Below, in pieces: positions 16,434-24,148 of a stretch of 64,000 nt of DNA (positions are counted from its first letter, which is position 1; every line of letters begins with the position of its first letter). A model generated the notes under the pieces. It was given only the letters and a program-made list of their open reading frames with translations, was not told where the DNA came from and did no database searches. A program made the translations under genes and the position numbers. Source of the DNA: Pseudomonas viridiflava (lineage in GTDB: Bacteria > Pseudomonadota > Gammaproteobacteria > Pseudomonadales > Pseudomonadaceae); contig NZ_UTBZ01000040.1 in NCBI RefSeq assembly GCF_900580865.1, positions 102,655 through 166,654 of the forward strand, read 5' to 3'.

Positions 16434-17302
16434 AAACTGCCGCTTTTTTACTGCCTCTGCTCAGCCTTGCCTTGCTTGCCGGTTGCAGCAAAACCGAAGA
16501 ACCGCCAAAGCCGAAAGTCGCCAGCGAAAGCACCACGCCGGCGGGTTACCTGGACAAGATCAAGGCCCGCGACAAGTTGATTGTCGGCGTCTTTACCGAC
16601 AAGCCGCCGTTTGGTTTTGTCGATGAGGCTGGGCGTTATGTTGGTTTCGATACCGACATCGGCCGGCGTTTCGCCAAGGATCTGCTCGGCGATGAAAACA
16701 AGGTCGAGTTCGTCGCGGTGGAGCCGGCGAGCCGTATTCCGTTCCTGCAAAGCGACAAGGTCGACCTGATCCTCGCCAACATGACCGTGACCCCGGAGCG
16801 CAAGGAAGCGGTGGAATTCACCAACCCGAACCTGAAAGTCGCGGTGCAAGCGCTGGTGCCGCAAAGCAGCTCGGTGAAAAACCTCGATGATCTGGCAACC
16901 CGCACGACCATCGTCACCACTGGCACTACAGCGGATATCTGGCTGACCAAGAATCACCCGGACTGGAAACTGCTCAAGTTCGAGAAAAACTCCGAGTCGC
17001 TGCAAGCCTTGGCCAACGGTCGTGGCGATGCCTATGCACAGGACAATCTGGTGCTGTTCAGCTGGGCCAAGCAGAACCCGGGCTATCGCGTCCTGGATGA
17101 AAAACTCGGTACCGAGGCGCCGATTGCGCCGGCGGTGAAGAAGGGCAATATCGAGCTGCGTGACTGGGTGAATACAGAGCTGGCCAAGCTGGGTGAGGAG
17201 AAGTATCTGCTCAAGCTGTACGACCAATATGTGCGTAAAGAGCTGAGCGATGACACCAAACCTGAGAGCGTGATTGTCGAGGGTGGCAAGTGGCAGGGGT
17301 GA
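16430..17302 (+). CDS. Amino-acid ABC transporter binding lipoprotein
   Basis: Periplasmic binding protein of family 3, 290 residues. The lipobox LLAGC at about residues 15-19 shows it is a lipoprotein, unusual for this family in Gram-negatives but known. Typical segments are DKLIVGVFTDKPPFGFVDE, GFDTDIGRRFAKD and MTVTPERKEAVEFTNP. It delivers the ligand to the permease pair encoded just upstream. It is the last gene of the operon; a repeat element rather than a clear terminator follows. Sulfur context suggests a sulfur-containing amino acid. Confidence 0.9.
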   Translation: MKTAAFLLPLLSLALLAGCSKTEEPPKPKVASESTTPAGYLDKIKARDKLIVGVFTDKPPFGFVDEAGRYVGFDTDIGRRFAKDLLGDENKVEFVAVEPASRIPFLQSDKVDLILANMTVTPERKEAVEFTNPNLKVAVQALVPQSSSVKNLDDLATRTTIVTTGTTADIWLTKNHPDWKLLKFEKNSESLQALANGRGDAYAQDNLVLFSWAKQNPGYRVLDEKLGTEAPIAPAVKKGNIELRDWVNTELAKLGEEKYLLKLYDQYVRKELSDDTKPESVIVEGGKWQG

Positions 17303-17330
17303 TTGCCTGTTGAGTCTGTGGTGAGGCCTG

Positions 17331-17482
17331 CCCCTCACCCCAGCCCTCTCCCGGGGGGAGAGGGAGCCGATCCTCATGCCTTTCAAAACTTGAGTTCAGC
17401 TCAGGAATTTCACGTCGGCGTAGTTCGAAAGAACAACTCGGTCAGCCCCCTCTCCCTCGGGGAGAGGGTTAGGGTGAGGGGC
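17331..17482. repeat. Intergenic inverted-repeat element, copy 4
   Basis: Shorter (about 150 bp) member of the family. Ends are CCCCTCACCCCAGCCCTCTC and GGGAGAGGGTTAGGGTGAGG; the centre has TGAGTTCAGCTCAGGAATTT and CACGTCGGCGTAG. It sits between convergent genes and may act as a bidirectional transcription barrier. Confidence 0.8.
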
Positions 17483-17497
17483 TTTTGCCTGAATCAC

Positions 17498-18694
17498 TCA
17501 ATCCGGCCAATGCCACGCCGGCTCATCCAGCACCCGCTGCCCGACCATCCCGGTCTGGCCCAGGGTTTTCTCCAGCACAATGCAGTTGCACTCCGGGTCT
17601 TCCTGCAGCGCCGAGATCAACCGTCGCGCATGGGACACCACCCACACCTGACACTGCTCCGACGCACGAATGATCAAACGTGCCAGCGCCGGCAGCAGAT
17701 CCGGGTGCAGGCTGGTTTCCGGTTCGTTCAGCACCATCAGCGACGGCGGTCGCGGCGTCAGCAGCGCTGCGACCAGCAGCAGATAGCGCAACGTCCCGTC
17801 CGACAGCTCTGCCGCCGACAGCGGTCGCAACAACCCTTCCTGATAAAACTCGATGGCAAACCTGCCACCGGCCTGCGCTTCGATATGCACCCGTGCGCCC
17901 GGAAACGCATCAGTAATCGCCGTACGCATGGCGTCGCCGTCACCAATCTCGATGATGGTCTGCAACGCCGCCGTCAGATCCCGGCCGTCGTGATGCAGCA
18001 CTGGCGTGCGCGTACCCAGTTGCGGTTGGCGCACCGGTGCATCGCTATCGCTGCGAAAGTGATCGTAAAAGCGCCAGCGGCGAATGAATTCACGCATCTG
18101 GAACACTTCCGGTGAGCTGCGCAGGCTGCCGACCTGATCGAACAGGCTGTCAAAGTTCGGCGTGTGCTGTGCCAGCACATCCCATTTTCGTTCGGCGCGT
18201 GCGCGGATCATCGGACCGTCACGATCCACCAGCAGGCTGGCGGGACGGTAAAGCGCGCCGGCCCAGATGCATTCGCGCTTGATCTGCGGGTCGAGGCTGA
18301 AGCGCGAGGGAATCGGCCGAGAGTGCTCGGGCAGCATGAAATGCCCGTTGGAGTCGGGCAGGCCGAGGCTGATCGAGTAACTGAAATCTTCCCCGGCGAA
18401 CCCCAGGCGCAGGCGCTTCACGCCTTGGCGTACGGACGACTGGATCGGTACTTCACCGTTACGCATGCGCCGGCTGATGGTTTCCGGCCCGGCCCAGAAG
18501 GTCGAATCCAGCCCACCCTCGCGGGCCAGCGCATTGACCACACCGCCCTGTGCGGTTTCCGCCAACAGGCGCAACGCTCGGTACAGGTTGGACTTGCCGC
18601 TGCCGTTGGGGCCGGTGATCAGGTTCAGACGACCCAGCGGGATCACCAATTTGTTGATCGAACGGTAATTGGCCACCGCGAGAGTATTGAGCAT
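17498..18694 (-). CDS. AAA-family ATPase (RecF/OLD-like, stand-alone)
   Basis: ATPase of 398 residues in the AAA_21 (SMC/RecF/OLD-like) group. The start ATG at 18694 follows AAGGA; reading further upstream lacks support. It opens MLNTLAVANYRSINKL, with Walker A GPNGSGKSN at about 28-36, signature-like AELSDGTLRYLLLVAALL, and Walker B SLMVLNEPETSLHPDLL near 325. The middle region is the variable coiled part. No TOPRIM nuclease domain or partner gene is visible, so I would not call it a defence system. Its function is unknown; DNA maintenance is the family-level guess. It is divergent from triA. Confidence 0.85.
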   Translation of the reverse strand: MLNTLAVANYRSINKLVIPLGRLNLITGPNGSGKSNLYRALRLLAETAQGGVVNALAREGGLDSTFWAGPETISRRMRNGEVPIQSSVRQGVKRLRLGFAGEDFSYSISLGLPDSNGHFMLPEHSRPIPSRFSLDPQIKRECIWAGALYRPASLLVDRDGPMIRARAERKWDVLAQHTPNFDSLFDQVGSLRSSPEVFQMREFIRRWRFYDHFRSDSDAPVRQPQLGTRTPVLHHDGRDLTAALQTIIEIGDGDAMRTAITDAFPGARVHIEAQAGGRFAIEFYQEGLLRPLSAAELSDGTLRYLLLVAALLTPRPPSLMVLNEPETSLHPDLLPALARLIIRASEQCQVWVVSHARRLISALQEDPECNCIVLEKTLGQTGMVGQRVLDEPAWHWPD

Positions 18695-18831
18695 GGAATT
18701 CCTTCTCTTCAGGCGCCCATTGTAGGTGCTGCCGCAGGGAAATATGGGCGACGAACGGGCGAACGTTGAACCCTGTTCTAAGCTCACAGTCGTATCGTCA
18801 CTTGCACGTTCGTACACAGGAAGGAGTCTGC

Positions 18832-19935
18832 ATGGCGAGTCCCGGTTTGAAAACAGCGGTCGTGCTGAGTCTGTTCACCTTGGTGACCGCCTGCGGCGAG
18901 AAAAAAGCCCCTGAGGAATATTTGCCCAGGGTCTTCGTACAAGAAGTGAAACCCATGGATTACGCGGCCTCGGTGACGTTGACCGGTGACGTGCAGGCGC
19001 GCGTGCAGACCGAATTGTCGTTCCGCGTTGGCGGCAAGATCATCCAGCGCATGGTCGATGTCGGCGACCGCGTCACCGCCAAGCAGGTGCTGGCGAAACT
19101 CGATCCCAAGGATTTGCAGACTAACGTCGACTCCGCTCAAGCCCAAGTGGTCGCCGAACAGGCGCGGGTGAAGCAGAGCGCTGCGGCGTTCGTACGCCAG
19201 CAAAAACTCCTGCCCAAGGGCTACACCAGCCAGAGCGAATACGACTCCGCCCAAGCTGCGTTGCGCAGCAGCCAGAGCGCCTTGAGTGCGGCGCAGGCGC
19301 AATTGGCCAACGCCAAGGATCAACTCAGTTACACCTCATTGATTGCTGACGCGCCGGGCGTGATCACCGAGCGCCAGGCCGAAGTCGGCCAGGTCGTGCA
19401 GGCCACTGCGCCGATATTCAGCCTGGCCCGCGATGGCGACCGCGATGCGGTGTTCAACGTTTATGAATCACTGCTCGCCGAGCGCCCCACGGATAACAAA
19501 ATCACCGTCAGCCTGCTCGACAACCCCGAGATCAAAACCACCGGCACCGTGCGCGAAGTCACCCCGGCGGTATCGGCGCAGTCCGGCACCGTGCAAGTCA
19601 AAGTCACCCTCGACAAACTGCCGCCGGGCATGCAACTCGGTTCGGTGGTCAGCGCCACGGCCAAGGGTTCGGGCAAATCGGCGGTCGAGTTGCCGTGGTC
19701 AGCGCTGACGAAAAATATCAGCGATACAGCGGTGTGGATGGTCGACGACAAGGGCGAGGCGCAATTGCACAACGTCACGGTCGGCCGCTACCTGACCGGC
19801 AAAGTCATCATCAACGAAGGCCTCAAGGGCGGTGAGAAAGTCATCGTCGCCGGCGGGCAATTGCTGCACCCGGGGATGAAAGTCGAGATTGCCGAAAACA
19901 CCTACAAGGATCTGCAACCGGGAGCACAGCCATGA
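18832..19935 (+). CDS. triA: RND efflux membrane fusion protein (TriA-like)
   Basis: Periplasmic membrane-fusion lipoprotein, 367 residues; lipobox LVTAC at about residues 14-18. The start ATG 18832 follows AAGGAG. The order is beta-barrel/lipoyl half (FRVGGKIIQRMVDVGDRV), a coiled-coil hairpin rich in Ala/Gln (about 95-170), second lipoyl half, and beta-barrel. It is the first of two adaptor genes followed by one RND pump. This two-adaptor layout is that of triABC in P. aeruginosa, which exports triclosan and other compounds with OpmH. The outer-membrane channel is not encoded here. Confidence 0.82.
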   Translation: MASPGLKTAVVLSLFTLVTACGEKKAPEEYLPRVFVQEVKPMDYAASVTLTGDVQARVQTELSFRVGGKIIQRMVDVGDRVTAKQVLAKLDPKDLQTNVDSAQAQVVAEQARVKQSAAAFVRQQKLLPKGYTSQSEYDSAQAALRSSQSALSAAQAQLANAKDQLSYTSLIADAPGVITERQAEVGQVVQATAPIFSLARDGDRDAVFNVYESLLAERPTDNKITVSLLDNPEIKTTGTVREVTPAVSAQSGTVQVKVTLDKLPPGMQLGSVVSATAKGSGKSAVELPWSALTKNISDTAVWMVDDKGEAQLHNVTVGRYLTGKVIINEGLKGGEKVIVAGGQLLHPGMKVEIAENTYKDLQPGAQP

Positions 19936-20996
19936 AGTCTCTGTGGTTGTTACCCGTTGCCGTGTTGTTGGCCGCGTGCTCGAAAAAAGAGCCGCCGCCA
20001 GAGCCGGTCCGCCCGGTGCTGTCGGTCAAGGTCGAGGCCTTGAGCGAAGAAAATCTCGGGCGCTTTGCCGGGAGCATTCAGGCGCGCTACGAGAGCAACA
20101 CCGGTTTCCGCGTCGGTGGCCGCATCGCCAGCCGTAACGTCGATGTCGGCGCCGAGGTGGAGAAGGGCACGTTGCTCGCCACTCTCGACCCGTCCGATCA
20201 GCAGAACCAGTTGCGCTCGGCCCAGGGCGATCTGGCGAAAGTCCAGGCGCAACTGATCAACGCGCAAGCCAATGCGCGCCGCCAGCAAGCGCTGTTCGAT
20301 CGCGGTGTCGGTGCGCAGGCACAACTGGACATTGCCACGACCGATCTGAAAACCACCCAGGCCTCGCTGGATCAGGCGCGGGCGGCGGTCAACCAGAGCA
20401 AGGATCAACTTGGCTACACAGAACTGCGCTCCGACCATAAAGCTGTCGTCACGGCGTGGAACGCCGAAGCCGGGCAGGTCGTTACGGCAGGCCAGCAAGT
20501 GGTGACGCTGGCGCAACCGGACATCAAGGAAGCGGTGATCGATCTGCCCGACACCCTGGTCGACCAGATCCCCAGCGACGTGGTGTTCTCGGTGGCCGCG
20601 CAACTCGACCCGAGCATCAACACCACAGCGGTCATCCGCGAGATCGAACCACAGGCGCAAAGCGCCACGCGCACCCGTCGCGCACGCTTGACTCTGGCGG
20701 ATACGCCGGATGGTTTCCGCCTCGGCACGGCGATCAGCGTGACCCTGAGTTCGGCAATCAAGCCGCGTATCGAATTGCCCGCGACGGCACTGCAGGAGGT
20801 CGATGGCAAAGCGCGCATCTGGGTGATCGACACGCAAAACAAAACCGTCAGCCCCCGTGACGTTACGGTGGTCAGTCGCAGCGACAGCAGTGTGGTGCTG
20901 GCAGGTGGCGTGAAGAACGGCGAGCGCGTGGTCAGCGCCGGCGTCAACAGTCTCAAACCCGGGCAACCCGTGAAACTTGACGAGGACAGTCAATGA
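19932..20996 (+). CDS. triB: RND efflux membrane fusion protein (TriB-like)
   Basis: Second membrane-fusion lipoprotein, 354 residues, lipobox LLAAC. It is paralogous to the upstream adaptor: FRVGGRIASRNVDVGAEVEK, a coiled-coil segment around residues 85-160, and a C-terminal GVKNGERVVSAGVNSLKPGQ. It overlaps triA by 4 bp and the pump gene by 4 bp. Two different adaptors presumably assemble as a mixed ring on the pump. Confidence 0.82.
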   Translation: MKSLWLLPVAVLLAACSKKEPPPEPVRPVLSVKVEALSEENLGRFAGSIQARYESNTGFRVGGRIASRNVDVGAEVEKGTLLATLDPSDQQNQLRSAQGDLAKVQAQLINAQANARRQQALFDRGVGAQAQLDIATTDLKTTQASLDQARAAVNQSKDQLGYTELRSDHKAVVTAWNAEAGQVVTAGQQVVTLAQPDIKEAVIDLPDTLVDQIPSDVVFSVAAQLDPSINTTAVIREIEPQAQSATRTRRARLTLADTPDGFRLGTAISVTLSSAIKPRIELPATALQEVDGKARIWVIDTQNKTVSPRDVTVVSRSDSSVVLAGGVKNGERVVSAGVNSLKPGQPVKLDEDSQ

Positions 20997-23900
20997 AAGG
21001 CTCTTTCAACCTCTCCGAATGGGCCCTCAAGCATCAGTCTTTCGTCTGGTACCTGATGTTCGTCGCGTTGCTGATGGGGGTGTTCTCTTACTTCAATCTG
21101 GGGCGTGAAGAAGACCCTTCGTTCACCATCAAAACCATGGTGATCCAGACCAAATGGCCGGGCGCGACTCAAGAGGAAACCCTCAAGCAAGTCACCGACC
21201 GCATCGAGAAAAAACTCGAGGAACTCGACTCCCTCGATTACGTGAAAAGTTACACGCGCCCCGGCGAGTCGACGGTGTACGTGTACCTGCGCGACACCAC
21301 CAGCGCCAAGGACATCCCGGAAATCTGGTACCAGGTGCGCAAGAAGATCGATGACATTCGCGGGCAGTTTCCCCAAGGCATTCAAGGGCCGGGATTCAAC
21401 GATGAGTTCGGTGATGTATTCGGTTCGGTCTATGCGTTTACTGCCGATGGCCTGACCATGCGCCAGCTGCGCGACTACGTCGAACAGGCCCGGGCCGAGA
21501 TCCGTAATGTGCCGGAGCTGGGCAAGATCGAAATGGTCGGCCAGCAGGATGAAGTGATTTACCTGAACTTCTCCACGCGCAAACTTGCGGCGCTGGGCAT
21601 CGATCAGCGTCAGGTGGTGGACAGTCTGCAATCGCAGAACGCCGTTACGCCGGCGGGCGTGATCGAGGCCGGGCCTGAGCGGATTTCCGTGCGGACTTCC
21701 GGGCAGTTCGCTTCGGAGAAAGATCTCGCCGAGGTCAATCTCAAACTCAATGATCGGTTCTATCGTCTGGCCGACATCGCCGACATCAGCCGTGGTTACG
21801 TCGACCCGGCCACTCCGGAATTCCGTTTCGACGGGAAACCGGCCATCGGCCTCGCCATCGCGATGCAGAAGGGCGGCAACGTTCAGGAGTTCGGCAAGGC
21901 CTTGCACAAGCGCATCGACGAACTGACGGCAGATTTGCCGGTGGGCGTCGGCGTGCACACCGTTTCCGATCAGGCTGTGGTGGTGGAAGAGGCCGTCGGC
22001 GGCTTTACCAGCGCATTGTTCGAAGCCGTGATTATCGTCTTGGTGGTGAGCTTCATCAGTCTCGGCGTGCGTGCCGGTCTGGTGGTGGCGTGCTCGATTC
22101 CGCTGGTGCTGGCGATGGTCTTTGTGTTCATGGAATACAGCGGTATCACCATGCAGCGGATTTCCCTCGGTGCGCTGATCATCGCCCTCGGACTGCTGGT
22201 GGACGATGCGATGATCACCGTGGAGATGATGGTCACGCGCCTGGAAATGGGCGAGACCCGCGAGCAGGCGGCGACGTTCGCTTACACCTCGACGGCGTTC
22301 CCGATGCTCACTGGCACACTGGTGACAGTGGCCGGTTTCGTGCCGATTGGCCTCAATGCCAGCTCCGCCGGTGAGTACACCTTCACCCTGTTCGCGGTGA
22401 TCGCCGTGGCGATGCTGGTGTCGTGGGTGGTGGCGGTGTTCTTCGCCCCGGTGATCGGCGTGCACATCCTCAGCGCAAACGTGAAACCCCATGAAGCCGA
22501 GCCGGGCCGCATCGGTCGCGCGTTCAATGGCGGGCTGTTGTGGGCGATGCGCAACCGCTGGTGGGCGATAGGGATCACCGTGCTGCTGTTTGTCCTGTCG
22601 ATTTTTTGCATGCGCTTTGTGCAGAACCAGTTCTTCCCGGCGTCGGATCGCCCGGAAATTCTGGTCGATTTGAACCTGCCGCAAAACGCCTCCATCGATG
22701 AAACCCGCAAGGCGGTCGACAAGCTCGAAGCAACGCTCAAGGGCGATGCGGACATTGTGCGCTGGAGTACTTACATCGGTCAGGGCGCGATCCGTTTCTA
22801 CCTGCCCCTCGACCAGCAATTGCAAAACCCGTACTACGCGCAACTGGTGATTGTCAGCAAGGATTTCGAGGCCCGTGAGGCCTTGACCCAACGCTTGCGC
22901 GAGCGTTTGCACAAGGACTTCGTCGGCATCGGCAGTTACGTGCAGGCGCTGGAAATGGGCCCGCCGGTGGGGCGTCCGATTCAGTACCGGGTCAGCGGCA
23001 AGGACATCGATCAGGTGCGCAAGCACGCCATCGATCTGGCTACCGAACTGGACAAGAACTCGCACATCGGCGAGATCATTTACGACTGGAACGAGCCGGG
23101 CAAAGTCCTGCGCATCGACATCGCCCAGGACAAGGCACGGCAGCTCGGGCTGTCCTCGGAAGATGTGGCGAACCTGATGAACAGCATCGTCAGTGGCTCG
23201 CCGTTGACCCAGGTCGATGACGATATCTATCTGATCAACGTGGTAGGGCGTGCGGTGGATTCCGAACGCGGGACACCGGAGACCCTGCAAAACCTGCAAA
23301 TCGTCACGCCGAGCGGCACGTCGATTCCGCTATTGGCGTTTGCCACCGTGCGTTACGAGCTGGAACAGCCGCTGGTGTGGCGTCGCGATCGTTTGCCGAC
23401 CATCACCATCAAGGCTTCGGTGCGCGACGAGATCCAGCCGACCGACCTGGTGAAAATCCTCAAGCCATCGATCGATGCCTTTGCCGCCAAACTGCCGGTC
23501 GGCTACAAAGTCGCCACCGGCGGTACGGTCGAAGAAAGCGGCAAGGCCCAGGGGCCGATTGCCAAGGTCTTGCCATTGATGCTGTTTTTGATGGCGACGT
23601 TCCTGATGATCCAGTTGCACAGCGTGCAGAAGATGTTCCTCGTCGCGAGTGTCGCGCCGCTGGGGCTGATCGGCGTGGTGCTGGCGCTGGTGCCGACCGG
23701 TACGCCGATGGGCTTCGTGGCAATTCTGGGGATTCTCGCGCTGATCGGCATCATCATCCGCAACTCTGTGATTCTGGTGACGCAGATCGATGAGTTCGAG
23801 AAGAAGGGTTATGCGCCGTGGGACGCGGTGGTCGAGGCCACCGAGCACCGGCGCCGGCCGATCCTGCTGACCGCGGCGGCGGCGAGCATGGGCATGATCC

Positions 23901-24058
23901 CTATCGCCCGGGAAGTGTTCTGGGGGCCGATGGCCTACGCGATGATCGGCGGGATTGTGGTGGCGACGTTGCTGACGCTGCTGTTCCTGCCGGCGCTGTA
24001 TGTGGCCTGGTACAAGATTCGCGAGCCGAAGAAGGACGCTTCGTCATCGACCCACTGA
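20993..24058 (+). CDS. triC: RND multidrug efflux pump (TriC-like)
   Basis: Inner-membrane RND transporter of 1021 residues, the usual HAE1 size, with 12 predicted membrane helices. TM4 carries the proton-relay aspartates in LGLLVDDAMITVE. TM10 has the conserved lysine region (RNSVILVTQIDEFEK), and the C-half repeats the fold. Two large periplasmic loops separate TM1-2 and TM7-8. It exports hydrophobic compounds by proton antiport with the two upstream adaptors and an external outer-membrane channel. It closes the operon; no U-rich terminator follows, only the hairpin at 24,117-24,144. Confidence 0.9.
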   Translation: MKGSFNLSEWALKHQSFVWYLMFVALLMGVFSYFNLGREEDPSFTIKTMVIQTKWPGATQEETLKQVTDRIEKKLEELDSLDYVKSYTRPGESTVYVYLRDTTSAKDIPEIWYQVRKKIDDIRGQFPQGIQGPGFNDEFGDVFGSVYAFTADGLTMRQLRDYVEQARAEIRNVPELGKIEMVGQQDEVIYLNFSTRKLAALGIDQRQVVDSLQSQNAVTPAGVIEAGPERISVRTSGQFASEKDLAEVNLKLNDRFYRLADIADISRGYVDPATPEFRFDGKPAIGLAIAMQKGGNVQEFGKALHKRIDELTADLPVGVGVHTVSDQAVVVEEAVGGFTSALFEAVIIVLVVSFISLGVRAGLVVACSIPLVLAMVFVFMEYSGITMQRISLGALIIALGLLVDDAMITVEMMVTRLEMGETREQAATFAYTSTAFPMLTGTLVTVAGFVPIGLNASSAGEYTFTLFAVIAVAMLVSWVVAVFFAPVIGVHILSANVKPHEAEPGRIGRAFNGGLLWAMRNRWWAIGITVLLFVLSIFCMRFVQNQFFPASDRPEILVDLNLPQNASIDETRKAVDKLEATLKGDADIVRWSTYIGQGAIRFYLPLDQQLQNPYYAQLVIVSKDFEAREALTQRLRERLHKDFVGIGSYVQALEMGPPVGRPIQYRVSGKDIDQVRKHAIDLATELDKNSHIGEIIYDWNEPGKVLRIDIAQDKARQLGLSSEDVANLMNSIVSGSPLTQVDDDIYLINVVGRAVDSERGTPETLQNLQIVTPSGTSIPLLAFATVRYELEQPLVWRRDRLPTITIKASVRDEIQPTDLVKILKPSIDAFAAKLPVGYKVATGGTVEESGKAQGPIAKVLPLMLFLMATFLMIQLHSVQKMFLVASVAPLGLIGVVLALVPTGTPMGFVAILGILALIGIIIRNSVILVTQIDEFEKKGYAPWDAVVEATEHRRRPILLTAAAASMGMIPIAREVFWGPMAYAMIGGIVVATLLTLLFLPALYVAWYKIREPKKDASSSTH

Positions 24059-24116
24059 GTGCGTTTGTTACACCTTTGGGAAAGGTCTGACTTACAACTG
24101 TGATGCCTTGCGTTAC

Positions 24117-24144
24117 CGTCCTTCCTCCATTTGGAGGAGGGACG
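24117..24144 (+). promoter_or_regulatory. Hairpin masking the ribosome binding site of the next gene
   Basis: CGTCCTTCCTCC (24117-24128) and GGAGGAGGGACG (24133-24144) form a 12-bp stem (one G-U) around an ATTT loop. The right arm contains the very strong Shine-Dalgarno GGAGGAGG, 8 bp before the ATG at 24149. As RNA this would hide the ribosome site. It may be a thermosensor or a translational switch, or a factor-dependent terminator of triABC. Confidence 0.6.
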
Positions 24145-24148
24145 CCTG

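Noticed and set aside
17498..18694. AAA ATPase as part of an anti-phage system
   Set aside because: No nuclease, TOPRIM, reverse transcriptase or other effector gene is adjacent; neighbours are a transporter operon and an efflux operon.
20990..23299. 769-codon open frame antisense to triC
   Set aside because: It is a by-product of GC-rich codon use opposite a well-conserved RND pump; the translation is rich in His, Arg and Gln with no family motif and no ribosome site.
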